Positions 24,722-36,229 of a DNA stretch of 64,000 nt are shown one piece after another (the first letter of the stretch is position 1; each line of letters opens with the position of its first letter). The notes beneath the pieces were generated by a model. It ran no database searches. It was not told the DNA's origin and worked only from the letters and a program-made list of their open reading frames with translations. This DNA is from Chelydra serpentina (Eukaryota; Chordata; Testudines; Chelydridae), in NCBI GenBank assembly GCA_037349315.1, contig JBAIAC010000033.1:18122001-18186000 (forward strand), in the 5' to 3' direction. Position numbers and translations under genes: made by a program.

Positions 24722-27066
24722 AGTCAGTGCAGTTCATGTGAAAAGCTGGACATGCACAAGTCCATGGGGCCAGATCTAATGTGTCCGAGGGTGCTGAGGG
24801 AGTTGGCTGATGTGATTGCAGTGCCATTGGCCATTATCTTTGAAAACTCATGGGATTTGGGGGAGGTCCTGGACGATTGGAAAAAGGCAAATATAGTGTC
24901 CATCTTTTAAAAAAAAGGGAAGGAGAATCCAGGGAACTACAGACTGGTCAGCCTCACCTCAGTCCCTGGAAAAATCATGGAGGATCCTCAAGGAATCCAT
25001 TTTGAAGCACTTGGAGGAGAGGAAGGTGATCAGGAACAGTCAACTTGGATTCACCAAGGGTAAGTCATGCCTGACCAACCTGATTGCCTTCTATGATGAG
25101 ATAACTGACTCTGTGGATATGGGGAAAAGTGGTGGACATGATATACAGTAACTCCTCACTTAACGGTATAGTTATGTTCCTGAAAAATGCAACTTTAAGC
25201 TAAACGACATTAAACGAATCCACTTTGCCCATAAGAATTAATGTAAATGAGGGGATTAGGTTCCAGGGAAATTTTTTTCACAGTATAAGTTTTAAATAAA
25301 CAACTGAATACTGGTACACAGTGATGATGATTGTGAAGCTTGGTTGAGGTGGAGGAGTCAGAGGGTGGGAATTTCCCAGGGAATGCCTTACTACTAAAAG
25401 AACTAGCAGTTGACTGAGCCCTCAAGGGTTAACTCTCACACTCTTCAAGGCAGCAGGAAAGGAGGGAGGGAAGACAGAGACACACACCTGTGTTTGCTTC
25501 AGAGATAGAGATGTGCATTTCTCCTTTAAGTATCAAGAGTGGGGTCATAAGTGCACTGCCTTGTTAATTAGATCAGCAAGCCTGGCAGCTGCAGCTTCTG
25601 CCTAAGGCAGCAGCTCCCTCCCTCGTGTGTCCCCCCTGCTCTATGGAAGATGGGGTAAGCAAGGTGCAGGAGCAGGGGGACATTAGCCCCCCTTTCTTCC
25701 CCTCCCACCACACAGCAAGCAGGCAGGAGTCTGGGGAGCTGCACATGGCAGTGCGGGAAGGGACAGCTGAGCTGCCATTGATAGCCTGCAAACGACGTTA
25801 GAAGGGAGCATTTCACAACTTTAAACGAGCATATTCCCTAACTGATCAGCAACATAACAACGAAACAATGTTAACCGGGACGACTTGAAGTGAGGCGTAA
25901 CTGTACCTTGACTTTAGCAAAGCTTTTGATACGGTCTCCCACAGTCTTCTTGCCAGCAAGTTACATAAGTATGGATTGAATGAATGGACTATAAGGTGGA
26001 AAGAAAACTGGCTAGATCGTCGGGATCAATGGGTAGTGATCAACGGCTCGATGTCTAGTTGGCAGCCAGTATCAAACAGAGTGCCCCAGGGATCGATCCT
26101 GGGGCCAATTTTGTTCAACGTCTTCATTAATGATCTGGATGATGGGATGGATTGCACCCTCAGCAAGTTTGCGATTGACACTAAGCCTGAGGGGAGAGGT
26201 AGATATGCTGGAGGGTAGGGATAGGGTCCAGAGTGACCTAGACAAATTGGAGGATTGGGCCAAAAGAAATCTGATGAGGTTCAACAAGGACAAGTGCAGA
26301 GTCATGCACTTAGGATGGAAGAATCCCATGCACTGCTACAGGCTGGAGACTGACTGACTAAGTGGCAGTTCTGCAGAAAAAGACCTAGAGATTGCAGTGG
26401 ACGAAAAGTTGGATATGAGTCAACAGTGTGCCCTTGTTGCCAAGAAGGCTAACAGCATGCTGGACTGCATCACTAGAAGCATTGCCAGCAGATCAAGGGA
26501 AGTGATTATTCCCCTCTATTCAGCACTGGTGAGGCCACATCTGGAGTATTGCGTCCAGTTTTGGGCCCCTCACTACAGAAAGGATGTGGACAAATTGGAG
26601 AGAGTCCAGTGGAGGACAATGAAAATGATTAGGGGGCTGGGGCACATGACTTATGAGGAGAGGCTGAGGGAACGGCTTATTTAGTCTGCAGAAGAGAAGA
26701 GTGTTGGGGGGGAGGGGAGGGAATTGATAGCAGCATTCAACTAACTGAAGGGGGGTTCCAAAGAGGATGGAGCTAGGCTGTTCTCTGTGGTCGCAGATGA
26801 CAGAACAAGGAGCAATGGTGTCAAGTTGCAGTAGGGGAGGTCTAGGTTAGATATTAGTAAACACTATTTCACTAGGAGGGTGGTGAAGCACTGGAATGGG
26901 TTACCTAGGGAGGTGGTGGAATCTCCATCCTTCGAGATTTTTAAGACCCGGCTTGACAAAGCCCTGGCTAGGATGATTTAGTTGGGGTTGGTCCTGGTTT
27001 GAGAAGGGGGTTGGAGTAGATGACCTCCTGAGGTCTCTTCCAACCCTAGTCTTCTTTAATTCTATG
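24722..27066 (+). mobile_element. CR1 LINE, split by a Tigger-like insertion
   Basis: The left part, 24722-25145, encodes the region before the palm (SMGPD-type and [17 protein letters not shown] blocks, with frameshifts). The right part, 25906-27066, resumes exactly at [10 protein letters not shown] (CTTGACTTTAGC). It then carries [31 protein letters not shown] and a decayed 3' end with the GATGACCTCCTGAGG block and TTCTATG terminus. It has several stops and indels and is older than the copy at 16640. Confidence 0.92.
25146..25903. mobile_element. Non-autonomous Tigger/pogo-like transposon, 758 bp
   Basis: The ends are CAGTAACTCCTCACTTAA on the left and, inverted, CAGTTACGCCTCACTTCA on the right (15 of 18 match). 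Both flanks are TA (25144-25145 and 25904-25905). Removing the element and one TA restores a continuous CR1 sequence (gatata|ccttgac). CAG-starting ends with TA duplication fit the pogo/Tigger branch of Tc1/mariner. No transposase frame is present, so it would have depended on an enzyme made elsewhere. The interior includes a GC-rich block at about 25560-25760. Confidence 0.85.
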
Positions 27067-27131
27067 TCAGAGAAAAGTCTTCTAAATTTTCATTGACTTT
27101 AATAGTAGCAATGCAAGCTGAAAGTACTCAG

Positions 27132-27526
27132 TAGAGCTGGTTAGGACTTTTTTGACAAAACTCTTTTTCATTGGGAAATGCTGATTTATCAAAACTGTAC
27201 CTTTCCTTAGTGAATGGTCAGTTTTGACAAATTTCCTATTTTGATTTTTTGAAGGGGGGGGGGGATAAAAAGTTTCAACAGTGTCAATGTTCTGTTTGAC
27301 AAAAGTTGTGCGGGGTTTTTTTGTTTGTTTTAAATTACTTTTCACTTTGACATTTTAAATATTTTGATAGTTAAAAATAATAAAGGTCATAACTGGAATG
27401 AAATGTGTTGATTGACCTCAACCAATTATTCTCTCTCAAAAATGTTTGTAGAATTCAGGACAGGAACATTTTTTGAAATCTTGAAAATTTTCACAGGACA
27501 GGAAAACCACTTCCTGCCCAGCACTA
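27132..27526. mobile_element. Non-autonomous hAT-like element, TAGAGCTGG ends
   Basis: The left end TAGAGCTGGTTAGGACT and the inverted right end TAGTGCTGGGCAGGAAG agree at 12 of 17 bases. The flanking octamers gtactcag (27124-27131) and gtgctcag (27527-27534) agree at 7 of 8, as expected for an aged 8-bp hAT duplication. The interior is AT-rich with TTTTGACAAA repeats in both orientations. No coding capacity. Confidence 0.7.
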
Positions 27527-27559
27527 GTGCTCAGCACTAATCAGAATGCATGTTGCAGT

Positions 27560-27700
27560 CACTGTTCTCTCTAAGCTGTGTGCGTGTAGGCGTGCACACA
27601 TCCTAAACCCCGCACACACAGCAAAACACCATGCGCACAACAATTTGCACAGAAGACATTTTTTGCGCACAGGGCCTGTCAAAAATTAGAGGGAACATTG
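27560..27700. mobile_element. hAT-type MITE, 141 bp
   Basis: The ends CACTGTTCTCTCTAA and, inverted, CAATGTTCCCTCTAA match at 13 of 15. Both flanks carry the perfect octamer gttgcagt (27552-27559 and 27701-27708). The interior is rich in GCGCAC/GTGCGT motifs. The 8-bp duplication and CANTG ends identify the hAT superfamily. Confidence 0.88.
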
Positions 27701-28460
27701 GTTGCAGTACTGGGCCCTTCATGTACACACATTCAATAGTGTTTCCGTCAATTTGAAATAGAGATGGCTTGGGAACAGCTGATAGCCATCTAAGCACACC
27801 AGTGTTCTGTCAGGGGGTGGTTAAACTTCCATATCACTTCCACAGAACTCAGTGGAGCCAACAATTTGTTTTGTTCCCCTCCCGCCACATCCTTTCCAAA
27901 AGCAACACTTATGAAAGTGTTTTCTGAAAATTCTGTTGTGGTGCCAGGAGACATTTGATTTCTGTGATAACATTTCTGGAAAAACATCTTTCCAAAGGCA
28001 GTGATTAACATAGTCAGGCAATCTACTGCAAGCATCAGCAAGCTCAGAGAGTTTGCTGTATTCATTTCTCTGACTGAGATGGTGAAAATATCCAGCTTTC
28101 AGCTATGCTTTCTAGTATATTGGCTTTGTATATCTGCGCTGGTTATTACTGAATAGAATATATCTAACATATGCAAGTGCTTATCAGTTTGTAACGGGCT
28201 AAAGATTAGCCTGGAAATAAAACAAAAGACCTAAGGCTACTCATAATTCTCTTTAGCTCAAGTTGTAACAACCTGTGTATCTGGAGCAAAATCATGGATT
28301 CAGTTCTTTATGCTGCATATGAGGCAAATCCTGCATTCCATAGTCCTACACAACTCCTATTAAAGCTGGGAATTTTGAGTAAAGGGCACAGCATTTGGCC
28401 CACTGTATGCAGTTAGCTGGTGACGTCAGTGTCTGTGTATGCATTTTACATGCAGAGAGA

Positions 28461-28726
28461 CAGCGACGCTGACTTCCGTCAGCGTCGGTGGGTGCTGACG
28501 TCACGGTGCCCCGCCCCCGACGCCGGTGACGTCACGGGGCCCCGCCCCCGACGCCACCGCAACGTCGCCGGCGTCGGGGGCAGGGCCCCGAAACATCGCC
28601 CGGTGCTCCGGTAAGTTGGGCGCGAGCTCCGGGGATGGCGGGGAGTTGCCGGTGGGTGCAGAGCACCCACCAATTTTTTTCCATGGGTGCTCCAGCCCCG
28701 GAGCACCCACGAAGTCGGCGCCCCTG
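28461..28726. mobile_element. GC-rich hAT-type MITE, 266 bp, with CRE-like motifs
   Basis: The ends CAGCGACGCTGACTTCC and, inverted, CAGGGGCGCCGACTTCG match at 13 of 17. The flanking octamers cagagaga (28453-28460) and cagagaca (28727-28734) match at 7 of 8. The interior is very GC- and CpG-rich. It holds a 31-bp near-tandem unit starting TGACGTCACGG at 28496 and 28527 and long inverted repeats around GACGCC/GGCGTC. The small frames in this block are by-products of its composition. Confidence 0.82.
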
Positions 28727-28734
28727 CAGAGACA

Positions 28735-30249
28735 TATTAAATAGAATTAAGTGTGTGTTTGTGTGTGGAGGGGGGAATTCAATGGGGTTACGTGGCTAAA
28801 GGAAATGGGAGAAAACTATAGTGAAACTCAGTTCCAAAGCCTCTTTAAAAGGAAAGGTATGCATTTTCAGTGGATCGTGTTCTACAGTGTGCTAATCATC
28901 CATACAGTACAGGTTCTGATGAAAGGAGCCTCATGCACAATAATTATAGGTGGAGCCTGTAGTGCCACCTGTTATTAAGCTTGCCCAACACTTTCCACTG
29001 TTTTCAATTCCTTATAACTTTGCCAAACTTTAACTGGGCTGAAAATTTCCACACTGCGTATCTGCCTCAGGCTGAGGAAGAGGAAAACCCCCCACCCAAA
29101 ATGGTTCACCAAACCATTCTTCAAAATGAGGCTAGAAAAAGGTTTTGCCCGTGTTAAAAAAAAGTCTTGAGACTTTTTTTCTTGGTGCTCCCATGTTTTG
29201 AAGCAGGGGCTTGAGATGTGGCAGAGGGGTGACCTTTATGTCAAGGATGTGCCTTTTGCCATCCACATGACAGTCTGTCCAAATTTGGCCAAGTTATAAG
29301 CCTCTGAAAAATAGAAGTTTGCAAATGTTCAGTAGAAACTCCTGTAGCAGCTAAAATCTCTGAAGATTCCATCTTTCTTGAGCATGCTTGATCTTCCCAC
29401 TGCTCTGAGTGCTAGCCCTTCTGTGCACCTGCTACCCCGCAGAGTCACTGAGCATGCTTCAGCCCAGAGTTACAGTTACAAAGCTTTCTCTGTATTGGCT
29501 CTTCCCATTGGCTTCCCATTGGCACACCATTGGCTCTGGGCTGTGGTGTGCCAGGAACTGGTATTGAGAGCATGGAGCCTTTCTCTCCTGTGGTCTCAAT
29601 GACCCCCTCTGCTGGCACCCATGTCTGATTCAGATGCAGAGGGGAAAAGAATGGTTGGAGACATCGGGGCAGAAAGGGTCAATATTGAGTGGGATGGTAA
29701 AAGAGTCTGTGCCCACTAGAGCACAGAAGCCTGGGATAGATCCCAAGATTCTTGAGCCTCATCATTCCTCTGCTCTCAGTAAATACCTATGAAAACCACT
29801 GATAAAATGTGGGTTTCATCCCCCTATAGTGCAGGTCCAGGCAGAGGATGAGGATTACAGCTGTCAGTTACTCCATTAGGTCAAGTGGCAGATGTATGTG
29901 TGATGTATCTAAAGCTTCCAGCCTTGCTGATGAACCATATGATGCCACATATGGAATTTTTGTTTTGTTTTCCAAAGGTCTTTTTAAAAAAGACCTTGGA
30001 AATTAAACACACAAAACTTTGTTAAAAGAACGTTATGAAGGTTGCAAAGTCAAGCACTTAAAAGTTAGGAAATGCCAGTGTGACGCATGGAAATATCTCT
30101 TATTTTTTCTGACTATTGTGCACGCCTTTATGTGTTTGGTTACTTGCTATGGGGTAACATCCAAAGGAGGCGTTAGAGGAACCAAGCAAGAAAGGCAAAA
30201 CAATGAGCTAGATAAGGAGCATACCAGCAAATGATCAAACACAATAGTC
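28735..30249. other. Stretch without recognised gene
   Basis: Short frames only. The segment 28980-29640 has the texture of an old repeat, but no ends could be paired. A near-perfect hairpin occurs at 29971-30001 (ggtctttttaaaaaagacc core). Confidence 0.35.
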
Positions 30250-30605
30250 AGGTTCATAGACTCATACCCTTTAAGGTCAGAAGGGACCATTATGATCATC
30301 TAGTCTGACCTCCTGCACAATGCAGGTCACAGAATCTCACCCACCCACTTCTGGAATAATCCTCTCACCTGTGTCTTAGCTGTTAAAGTCCTAAAATCAT
30401 GGTTTAAAGACTTTAAGATGCAGAGAATCCTCCAGCAAGTGACCCGTGCCCCATGCTACAGAGGAAGGCAAAAAACCTCCAGGGCCTCTGCCAATCTACC
30501 CTGGAGGAAAATTCCTTCCTGACCCCAAATATGGCGATCAGCTGAACCCTGAGCATGTGGGCAAGACTCACCAGCCAGACACCCAGGAAAAAGTTCTCTG
30601 TTGTA
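30250..30605 (-). mobile_element. CR1-type LINE 3' region, minus strand
   Basis: The plus-strand start TTCATAGACTCATA followed by AAGGTCAGAAGGGACCAT is the inverse of a CR1-type 3' terminus (ATGGTCCCTTCTGACC...TATGAGTCTATGAA). The remainder (CAAGTGACCCGTGCCCC, then CCTTCCTGACCCC) is non-coding and probably 3' UTR of a different CR1 subfamily from the plus-strand copies. Its truncated 5' end adjoins the thioredoxin-like fragment. Confidence 0.6.
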
Positions 30606-30609
30606 AAGA

Positions 30610-30818
30610 AGCTACCTACCTGGAACCATTCTATGCTCCATGGTGCGGTCACTGTAAGAACTTGGCTCTAACTTGGAAGAACCTCTCCAAAGAACAATTT
30701 CCAGGTTTGACAGATGTCAAAATAACAAAAGTAGATTGCACCATCGAACATAATGTCTGCAACAGATTTTCTGTGAACGGTTATCCAATACTTGCTTTTC
30801 CAAACAGGGAAGAAAGGC
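30610..30818 (+). pseudogene. TXNDC5: TXNDC5 (ERp46)-like third thioredoxin domain fragment
   Basis: In the frame open at 30446-30853, residues 62-118 (30629-30799) read as a protein-disulfide-isomerase thioredoxin domain. They contain [12 protein letters not shown] with the CGHC active site at residues 67-70, then [25 protein letters not shown] and GYP. This order and wording match the third domain of TXNDC5, an ER protein that forms disulfides in secretory proteins. The upstream part of the frame, including its ATG, is CR1 3' sequence. After GYPILAF the homologous reading needs a shift of one base (to a GKK block near 30810) and then ends. The KDEL-type terminus and the first two domains are absent. 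This is either a retrocopy scrap or a displaced exon; no splice sites are convincing. I infer it is non-functional. Confidence 0.75.
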
Positions 30819-31229
30819 GGGATTGCACCCGCCTACTTCCCACAACCCACTAGGTCCACTAAGTCAGACAACTGTCTTGAAATAGTTGAAAAGAGAGAGA
30901 GAGATCACAAGACCCAGGTCAGTTAAAGGATTGGCCTTGCAGAAAGAGGAGGGGGGCAGATGTGCTGTCAGCGGATTAAGACTGAGACACAGAGTCTGTG
31001 GTGTTGCAAACTAACCCTCAGATTCACAAGGGGGTTCTGGAATAAGTTGAATCTATGTGAGCTAAGGTTAGAGGGGTTAAGTTAGGTAAGACAAGATTTC
31101 CTTTCTGACTCTGGCCCATTCACACAGTGGGAACTCCTAAAAGCACTGCAGGAAAACCGAGCCATCAAATTTGACTCTGAACTATGTTCCGCTTGGCTAG
31201 TGAAAGAGCAAAGAGCTTCCAGAAGCCCT
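30819..31229. other. Stretch without recognised gene
   Basis: A short AG-rich run at 30893-30903 and otherwise unplaced sequence. The last part may be a decayed upstream portion of the L2 element that follows. Confidence 0.35.
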
Positions 31230-32515
31230 ACAAACAGAGATGATCTACACCTTCTTTGAGGAGGGAAATCTACCATCCAGCCCAAACATGCTGCATATAC
31301 TGGCCAGTACTTCAGAAACCATCACTCAGTGCAACCAACCTTCCCTTTCTAAGCAAGGAAATTGAGATGTTTCCTCAGTGTCACTTCCATCTCAACCAGA
31401 TGCTGCCAATATACTGGACTCTTCCCAATCAGGTTACAGAACAGGACATGGAACAGAGATGGCGCTGGTGGGATTGACTGATGGTCTTCTCTTGGCCCTA
31501 GAAAAGTACCATATAGTCATAATTGTGGTGTTGCATGTCAGGGGGTGTACCGGGCCCTCTGAAGTCCCCGGCTGGAAGCCTTGTGGTCCTACCACACCCT
31601 GCCCCAGGAAAAGGAGCAGCAAAGGTGGGTCGTTCAAGCCTGCCTAGAAAGGCTGCAGGGAAGCAGCCAATCAGAGTTTAGAAAGCTCAATTAAAAGGAA
31701 TTACAAGGCCTGAGCAGGTCAGTTACTGGCTGGGACCAGAAGGGTGAAGGAGGACTGGAAGGCTGTGAAACTCCACACGTACAGAGGCTTAGGAGAGACC
31801 CTGCTCGAGCAGGGATAGCACCGTGAGGCTCTCCAGGTGCAGAGGGAAAGAGAACCCTGACTAAAAAGGAGCAGAGACTGTTACAAGCTCTCTAGGCAAA
31901 GAGGCCTGAGAAATCATGACAGAGAATGAAAAAAAATCAAGGCAAGGAGGCCTGGGAGAGACCCTGCTCAAGCAGGGAACAGACAGAGAACCCAAGAAGA
32001 TGATGGGATAGAGTGGGAAGCAGCCCAGGGAATGCAGCAGTAGCAACTATTAAAGGGAGGCAATATTTGGCTGCTGTTTATATGGTCCTTGAGTTGGGAC
32101 CTGAAGTAGTGGGTGGACCCGGGTCCCTGCACTGGCTACTGGGGAAGTGGCCTAAGTGCCAAGAAGGGGATAAGACTCAGTACTAAAAACCCAAGAAAGG
32201 GGCTAGAATGTAAAAGGCCCAGAGATAGGGTTGAAGACTCTGGAGAGGGCCAACCATTTGGTGGACTTTGTTACCCCGGAAGGGATTCCTTTGTGCATTT
32301 TGACTGTGAGAGACTTGGCCAGAGGGCTGAGCCACTGAAGACCCATCTGATGAGAGCAACAGGAGGGACCAGGAGCAGAGAAAGGAAAGAGTGCAAGATC
32401 ACACCTAGTTGACAGGAGGCACTCATGAGAAGTGAGTGAACTCTGTCACACTGCCTCTTTGCAGAATTTGGCACAGTCAGCCATGGAGTCCTGTTGTCCC
32501 ACCTCAGGCACATGA
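31230..32515 (+). mobile_element. L2-like LINE fragment, split by a solo LTR
   Basis: Before the LTR, 31230-31535 encodes an L2-type block: NLPFLSK, then SGYRTGHGTEMALV and LLLALEK. After it, 32451-32515 continues with EFGTVSHGVLLSHLRHM, equal to the AFDTVSH...LLSHLR segment of the L2 palm. The two parts join in one line of homology once the LTR is removed. Frames are broken and the upstream limit is unclear. Confidence 0.75.
31536..32450. mobile_element. Solo LTR inside L2
   Basis: The block starts TGTCAGGGGGTGTACC and ends AACTCTGTCACA, giving TG...CA termini and a length of 915 bp. It sits between two parts of one L2 palm region. The flanks ttgca and ctgcc share TGC only, so the target duplication is degraded or a boundary is off by a few bases. 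No viral gene lies within or beside it. Confidence 0.65.
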
Positions 32516-33473
32516 CAGGAAAATATATTTGTCATTCTAGTGGTTTTTTCTCTAATCTGAATTTGTATACTATATCCAGCACTATCGTTTCCAAGCATCT
32601 AGTTTCTAATTTTATGTTTTGGACATTTCTATTCAATTTTTGCTTGGCTGCAGCTTCGGTGTGATATATAGAGAAAAAGATTACAATACTTTTTATGAAG
32701 CTTAGTCTCCCTTTGTAAGATGATCTGAGTTCTAGGATAGTGCATCCTTCTCATAGGTTCTTCCGACTCATACATGAATGTGGGTGGAATGAGTTAAGAA
32801 GAGATGTACGAGTATTCTTGTCTTTTGTCCTACTGTCTGGATTGTAGCTCAGCACCTTTGGGTCTCTTGTTCTGAAGTAAGAAAACACTGTATTAAATGG
32901 TCTGCTGATATCTTCACCTGCATATACATGAATTCCGAGCAGAAATGTGAATCAAATATTTGCTTAACAATGTAACCATAACTGTTTAAGAACAAGTTTG
33001 GCCTCTATGGCACGCAGAACAAATTTTACCCCGTGTGTATGAATTTTTTTGAAAGATGAAAGTGCTGCTGTATGTGGTTTCCTGTTACATAAATCGGTAT
33101 GACTTCTCCAAGAATTTAGGAGATATGAATATCAGAGTGAAATATGTTTAAGACATGAATTTCCAAAGTCCCAAGTTTTTTTGTGTCACTCCGTTTATTT
33201 TGTATAATTCATATTAGAGAGGTATTTCAGTTGTGTGATCAAAATCTGCTGAACTGAGGCTTATAGCAGCCAATTAACAGCTGTCAAATAGGATTATCAC
33301 TGACTGTTATCCTCACATAGCATCAATTCAAATGCTAATTTCACTCAATTAACTGTTCATAAGTCCACCTCACTGCCAGGTACACTGGGTTCAAGATGGA
33401 TGACAAAGTGAAACTGAAATGAAAAATAAAATACTGTAATCTTTCTAAAATGCATATTAATAGACTCTATGGG
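32516..33473. other. Unique AT-rich stretch, no gene seen
   Basis: Short frames only; nothing recognised. Confidence 0.45.
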
Positions 33474-33590
33474 CCTGGCTCTGAGCTTGTTCACACTGAC
33501 TGGTATACATCCGGAGTAACTCCACTGAAGTCACCTCCACTCCACTGACGTCAGTGGAGTTTCACCAGTTGTAAAACCTCGTGAGAGGAA
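33474..33590. mobile_element. Worn GGGCCTG-type MITE
   Basis: The left end GGGCCTGGCTCTGAGC, with interior ACTCCACTGAAGTCA and its inverse TGACGTCAGTGGAGT, places it with the palindromic GGG-ended elements. The right end has decayed and is not fixed. Confidence 0.4.
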
Positions 33591-34699
33591 AATCACCTCC
33601 ACCATGTGCAATTTTGATGTAAGCACATTTTCCTTACATTTCATGATGGTGAATGCAAATATAACATGGTAACAAATGCAAACATTACAGACACTAGGTG
33701 GAGCCTCTCCATTCACCTTAAGAACAGCAAATGAGTCCTACAACAGAGGCAGTGGAACTTTGCTTAGAATGGGAGGGAAGGGTGGAGGTGCTCTGCATGC
33801 AGAGTGTGGGGGACTCAGGGGCAGAGGAGGGAGATCAGGCTGTCAGGGATAGGAGGGGCATTAGAGTGATGCTCTACAAGGGGAGTGAGGGGAGTTACTG
33901 AGACTCAGCAGAGGGTAGAGGGTTTCCTACCTGCTCGCTGACCTGATCCTAGGTGCCATGGCAGCCACTACACCCCTCCAGTTCCCGGTTTTGCCTCTGC
34001 TGCCTCTCTCCACCACCACCCCACATGTGCACACAGTTTACAGGGAAAGATAAGTGGAGGTGGAAATATAGATCAGCCCTCGCAATATTTCCATTGCAGG
34101 ACACTAGCCCCCACTCCCCTTTGGTACTGCCTCACCTGTCCTGGAAGATGGAAAATATAGTAGGACAAGATGGATTCTTGGCTTGTACCTTACAGTTTAA
34201 ACTGTGTACATTTGCACAATCATGATTTAAGATTTCATCCCCCAAAGTTAATCTCATCTCTCCCCTCCCTGGCAGAGTGAGACAACACTCTCCAGCTTCT
34301 TGAGAGGGAACTTCTAAAAGCACCAGGGATCTGTGTGTTGCAGGTCAGACAATGCTCTACAGCTAGCTGAGGGAGCTTTTGCAAGCGTTATTTTCATATT
34401 TTTCAAATGTGTGTGTGCGTGCATGTACACATGCCTGTGGAGCCTTGTCCGTCACTCGCCCACATCTCCCACCACAGCTATCTTCTACATTATTGCATCC
34501 ATCCTTTTCCCTTTCCCTGTTTGCTCCATTTGCCCATCCTTTTTTATCTTCACCTGTCTACAGTTGCTATCAACTCTACCTGCTCCTCTTCCTGTCTCCC
34601 TTCCAACCTTCCCCCTCCTCCCACCAGCATCCAGATCCCACATCCTCGTCTTCCTGACCTCTGGGTCCATTTGCCCCAGCTCTGGCCCACCTTCCATCT
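33591..34699. other. Stretch without supported gene; pyrimidine-rich right part
   Basis: The C/T-rich block from about 34440 probably belongs to the 5' part of the following L2 element. Long frames here are low-complexity Pro/Ser readings. Confidence 0.35.
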
Positions 34700-35891
34700 T
34701 CACCCTCTCTAATTCCCGCTCCTATCCCCATGACCACTTCCACCACTCTCATGCACCGTTCCTATTCTCATGTCCATCCCCTTCCGTCAGCCCCTTCTCT
34801 GGCTGTCTCTGGAGTGTACACTCTAAAAGATCGCAGCCATCTACAACCTCTTCATATCTTACTCCATGCAGCTGCTGGGCCTTTCAGAAACCAGGATCCC
34901 TTCATCTGACTTTTCTTGCAAAGGCCTTTCCTTCTCTCGTGGTTCCTGCCCTGGATCAGACTGTGGTCTATTTTACCATTCCTGCTGCTTTCATCCCTCC
35001 CCCTTCTCACTAGTTCTCCTCTATTGAACAACATTGCATCTCATTCCTCTCTTCTTTCCATCTCCATGTTACTGTCATCTATTGTCTACTCAACTCCTCC
35101 CAATCAGCCTTCCTCTTTAATTTTGGCTCCCTCTTCTTCTCAGCACAATCTCCCATACGCCTCCTCAGTGACTTCAACTTCCAAGTTGATGACTTATCTG
35201 ACCCCCTCACCTACATATTTCCTCACATTTTCATTCAATCTATAGCCCTGGTTCAACTCTTCCACTCACCAAAAGGACCATCCACTTGACAAGGTCTTTC
35301 TAAGCATTGCTTTTGCTGATCTTTCTGTTGCTGAGTTCCCTCTCTCACATCATCACCTGGTCTCTTTCAACGTTACCCTCAGTTCCCTTGACTATGTCCT
35401 CTCCTGGTTCTCTGACTACTCCTCTAATCGCTCCTTCAACATGTCCTTTGGAGGATCTTCCTCATTCTCCCTCAAGCTTTCTGTTGGGGTCCCCCAGGGC
35501 TCTGTCCTCGGCACCCTTCTCTTCTCCCTGTACACCTTATTTCTGTTTAATCTCATCCACAAACACAAATTTATTTTCATCTCTTTGTGGACAATTCATG
35601 GATCTACCTCTCTACTCCATACGTGTCTCCTTCTGTCTAAATGAAAATCTTGGCCTCTATCTCTGACATCTCCTTGATGATGTCTAGCCAACAGCTCAAA
35701 CTCAACAGGGCTAAAAAGGTACTCTTAATGTGCCCCCAAACACTCCCACTATCTTCTTTCTTGATCTCTGAACAACACCTGCCTCCTGCCTGTCCTGAAA
35801 CTTTGGTGTCCTCTTCAACTCAGATCTCTCTCTAGGTCTCACATGCGCTACATGTAGGCTATGTGTAAGTCTTGCCAGTTCTTGCATAACA

Positions 35892-36075
35892 TGTCCTTGT
35901 CCAGCTCAGTGGTTTGAGCACTGGCCTGCTAAACCCAGGGTTGTGAGTTCAATCCTTGAGGGGGCCCCTTAGGGATCTGGGGCAAAAATTGGGGATTGGT
36001 CCTGCTTTGAGGAGGGGGTTGGACTAGATGACCTCCTAAGGTCCCTTCCAACCCTGATATTCTATGATTCTATGA
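35892..36075 (+). mobile_element. tRNA-derived SINE with CR1 tail (turtle Pol III SINE)
   Basis: The 5' part is tRNA-like. It has an A box in CAGCTCAGTGGTTTGAG (about 35902-35918) and a B box GAGTTCAATCC at 35945-35955, the internal RNA polymerase III promoter. The 3' part, 35995-36075, differs from the CR1 tail at 18558-18638 at about 5 of 81 bases. A tail shared with CR1 lets the CR1 enzyme copy the SINE RNA; this is established for tortoise SINEs. It lies inside an L2 LINE, which it post-dates. Confidence 0.92.
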
Positions 36076-36229
36076 TCTCACCATCTCATGTCTCAATTAC
36101 AGCAATATTCTTTTCTCTGGCCTGGACAAATACAATCTTATCATATAATTTCATATCCCTTCACAATCCTGCTGCAAAATCATTTCCCTAGCCTGTCACT
36201 TTGACCATGTCACTCCTCTCTTTGCATCC

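Noticed and set aside
28420..28744. Overlapping GC-rich frames and a CpG-island-like block that could suggest a promoter or first exon
   Set aside because: The block coincides with a hAT MITE bounded by inverted ends and an 8-bp duplication, which explains the composition.
34333..35013. 226-codon Ser/Pro-rich open frame
   Set aside because: It is a wrong-frame reading of pyrimidine-rich sequence and of the L2 endonuclease, which lies in a different frame.
35892..35960. tRNA-like sequence with A and B boxes
   Set aside because: It is the head of a SINE joined to a CR1 tail, with degraded pairing, so it is not called as a tRNA gene.
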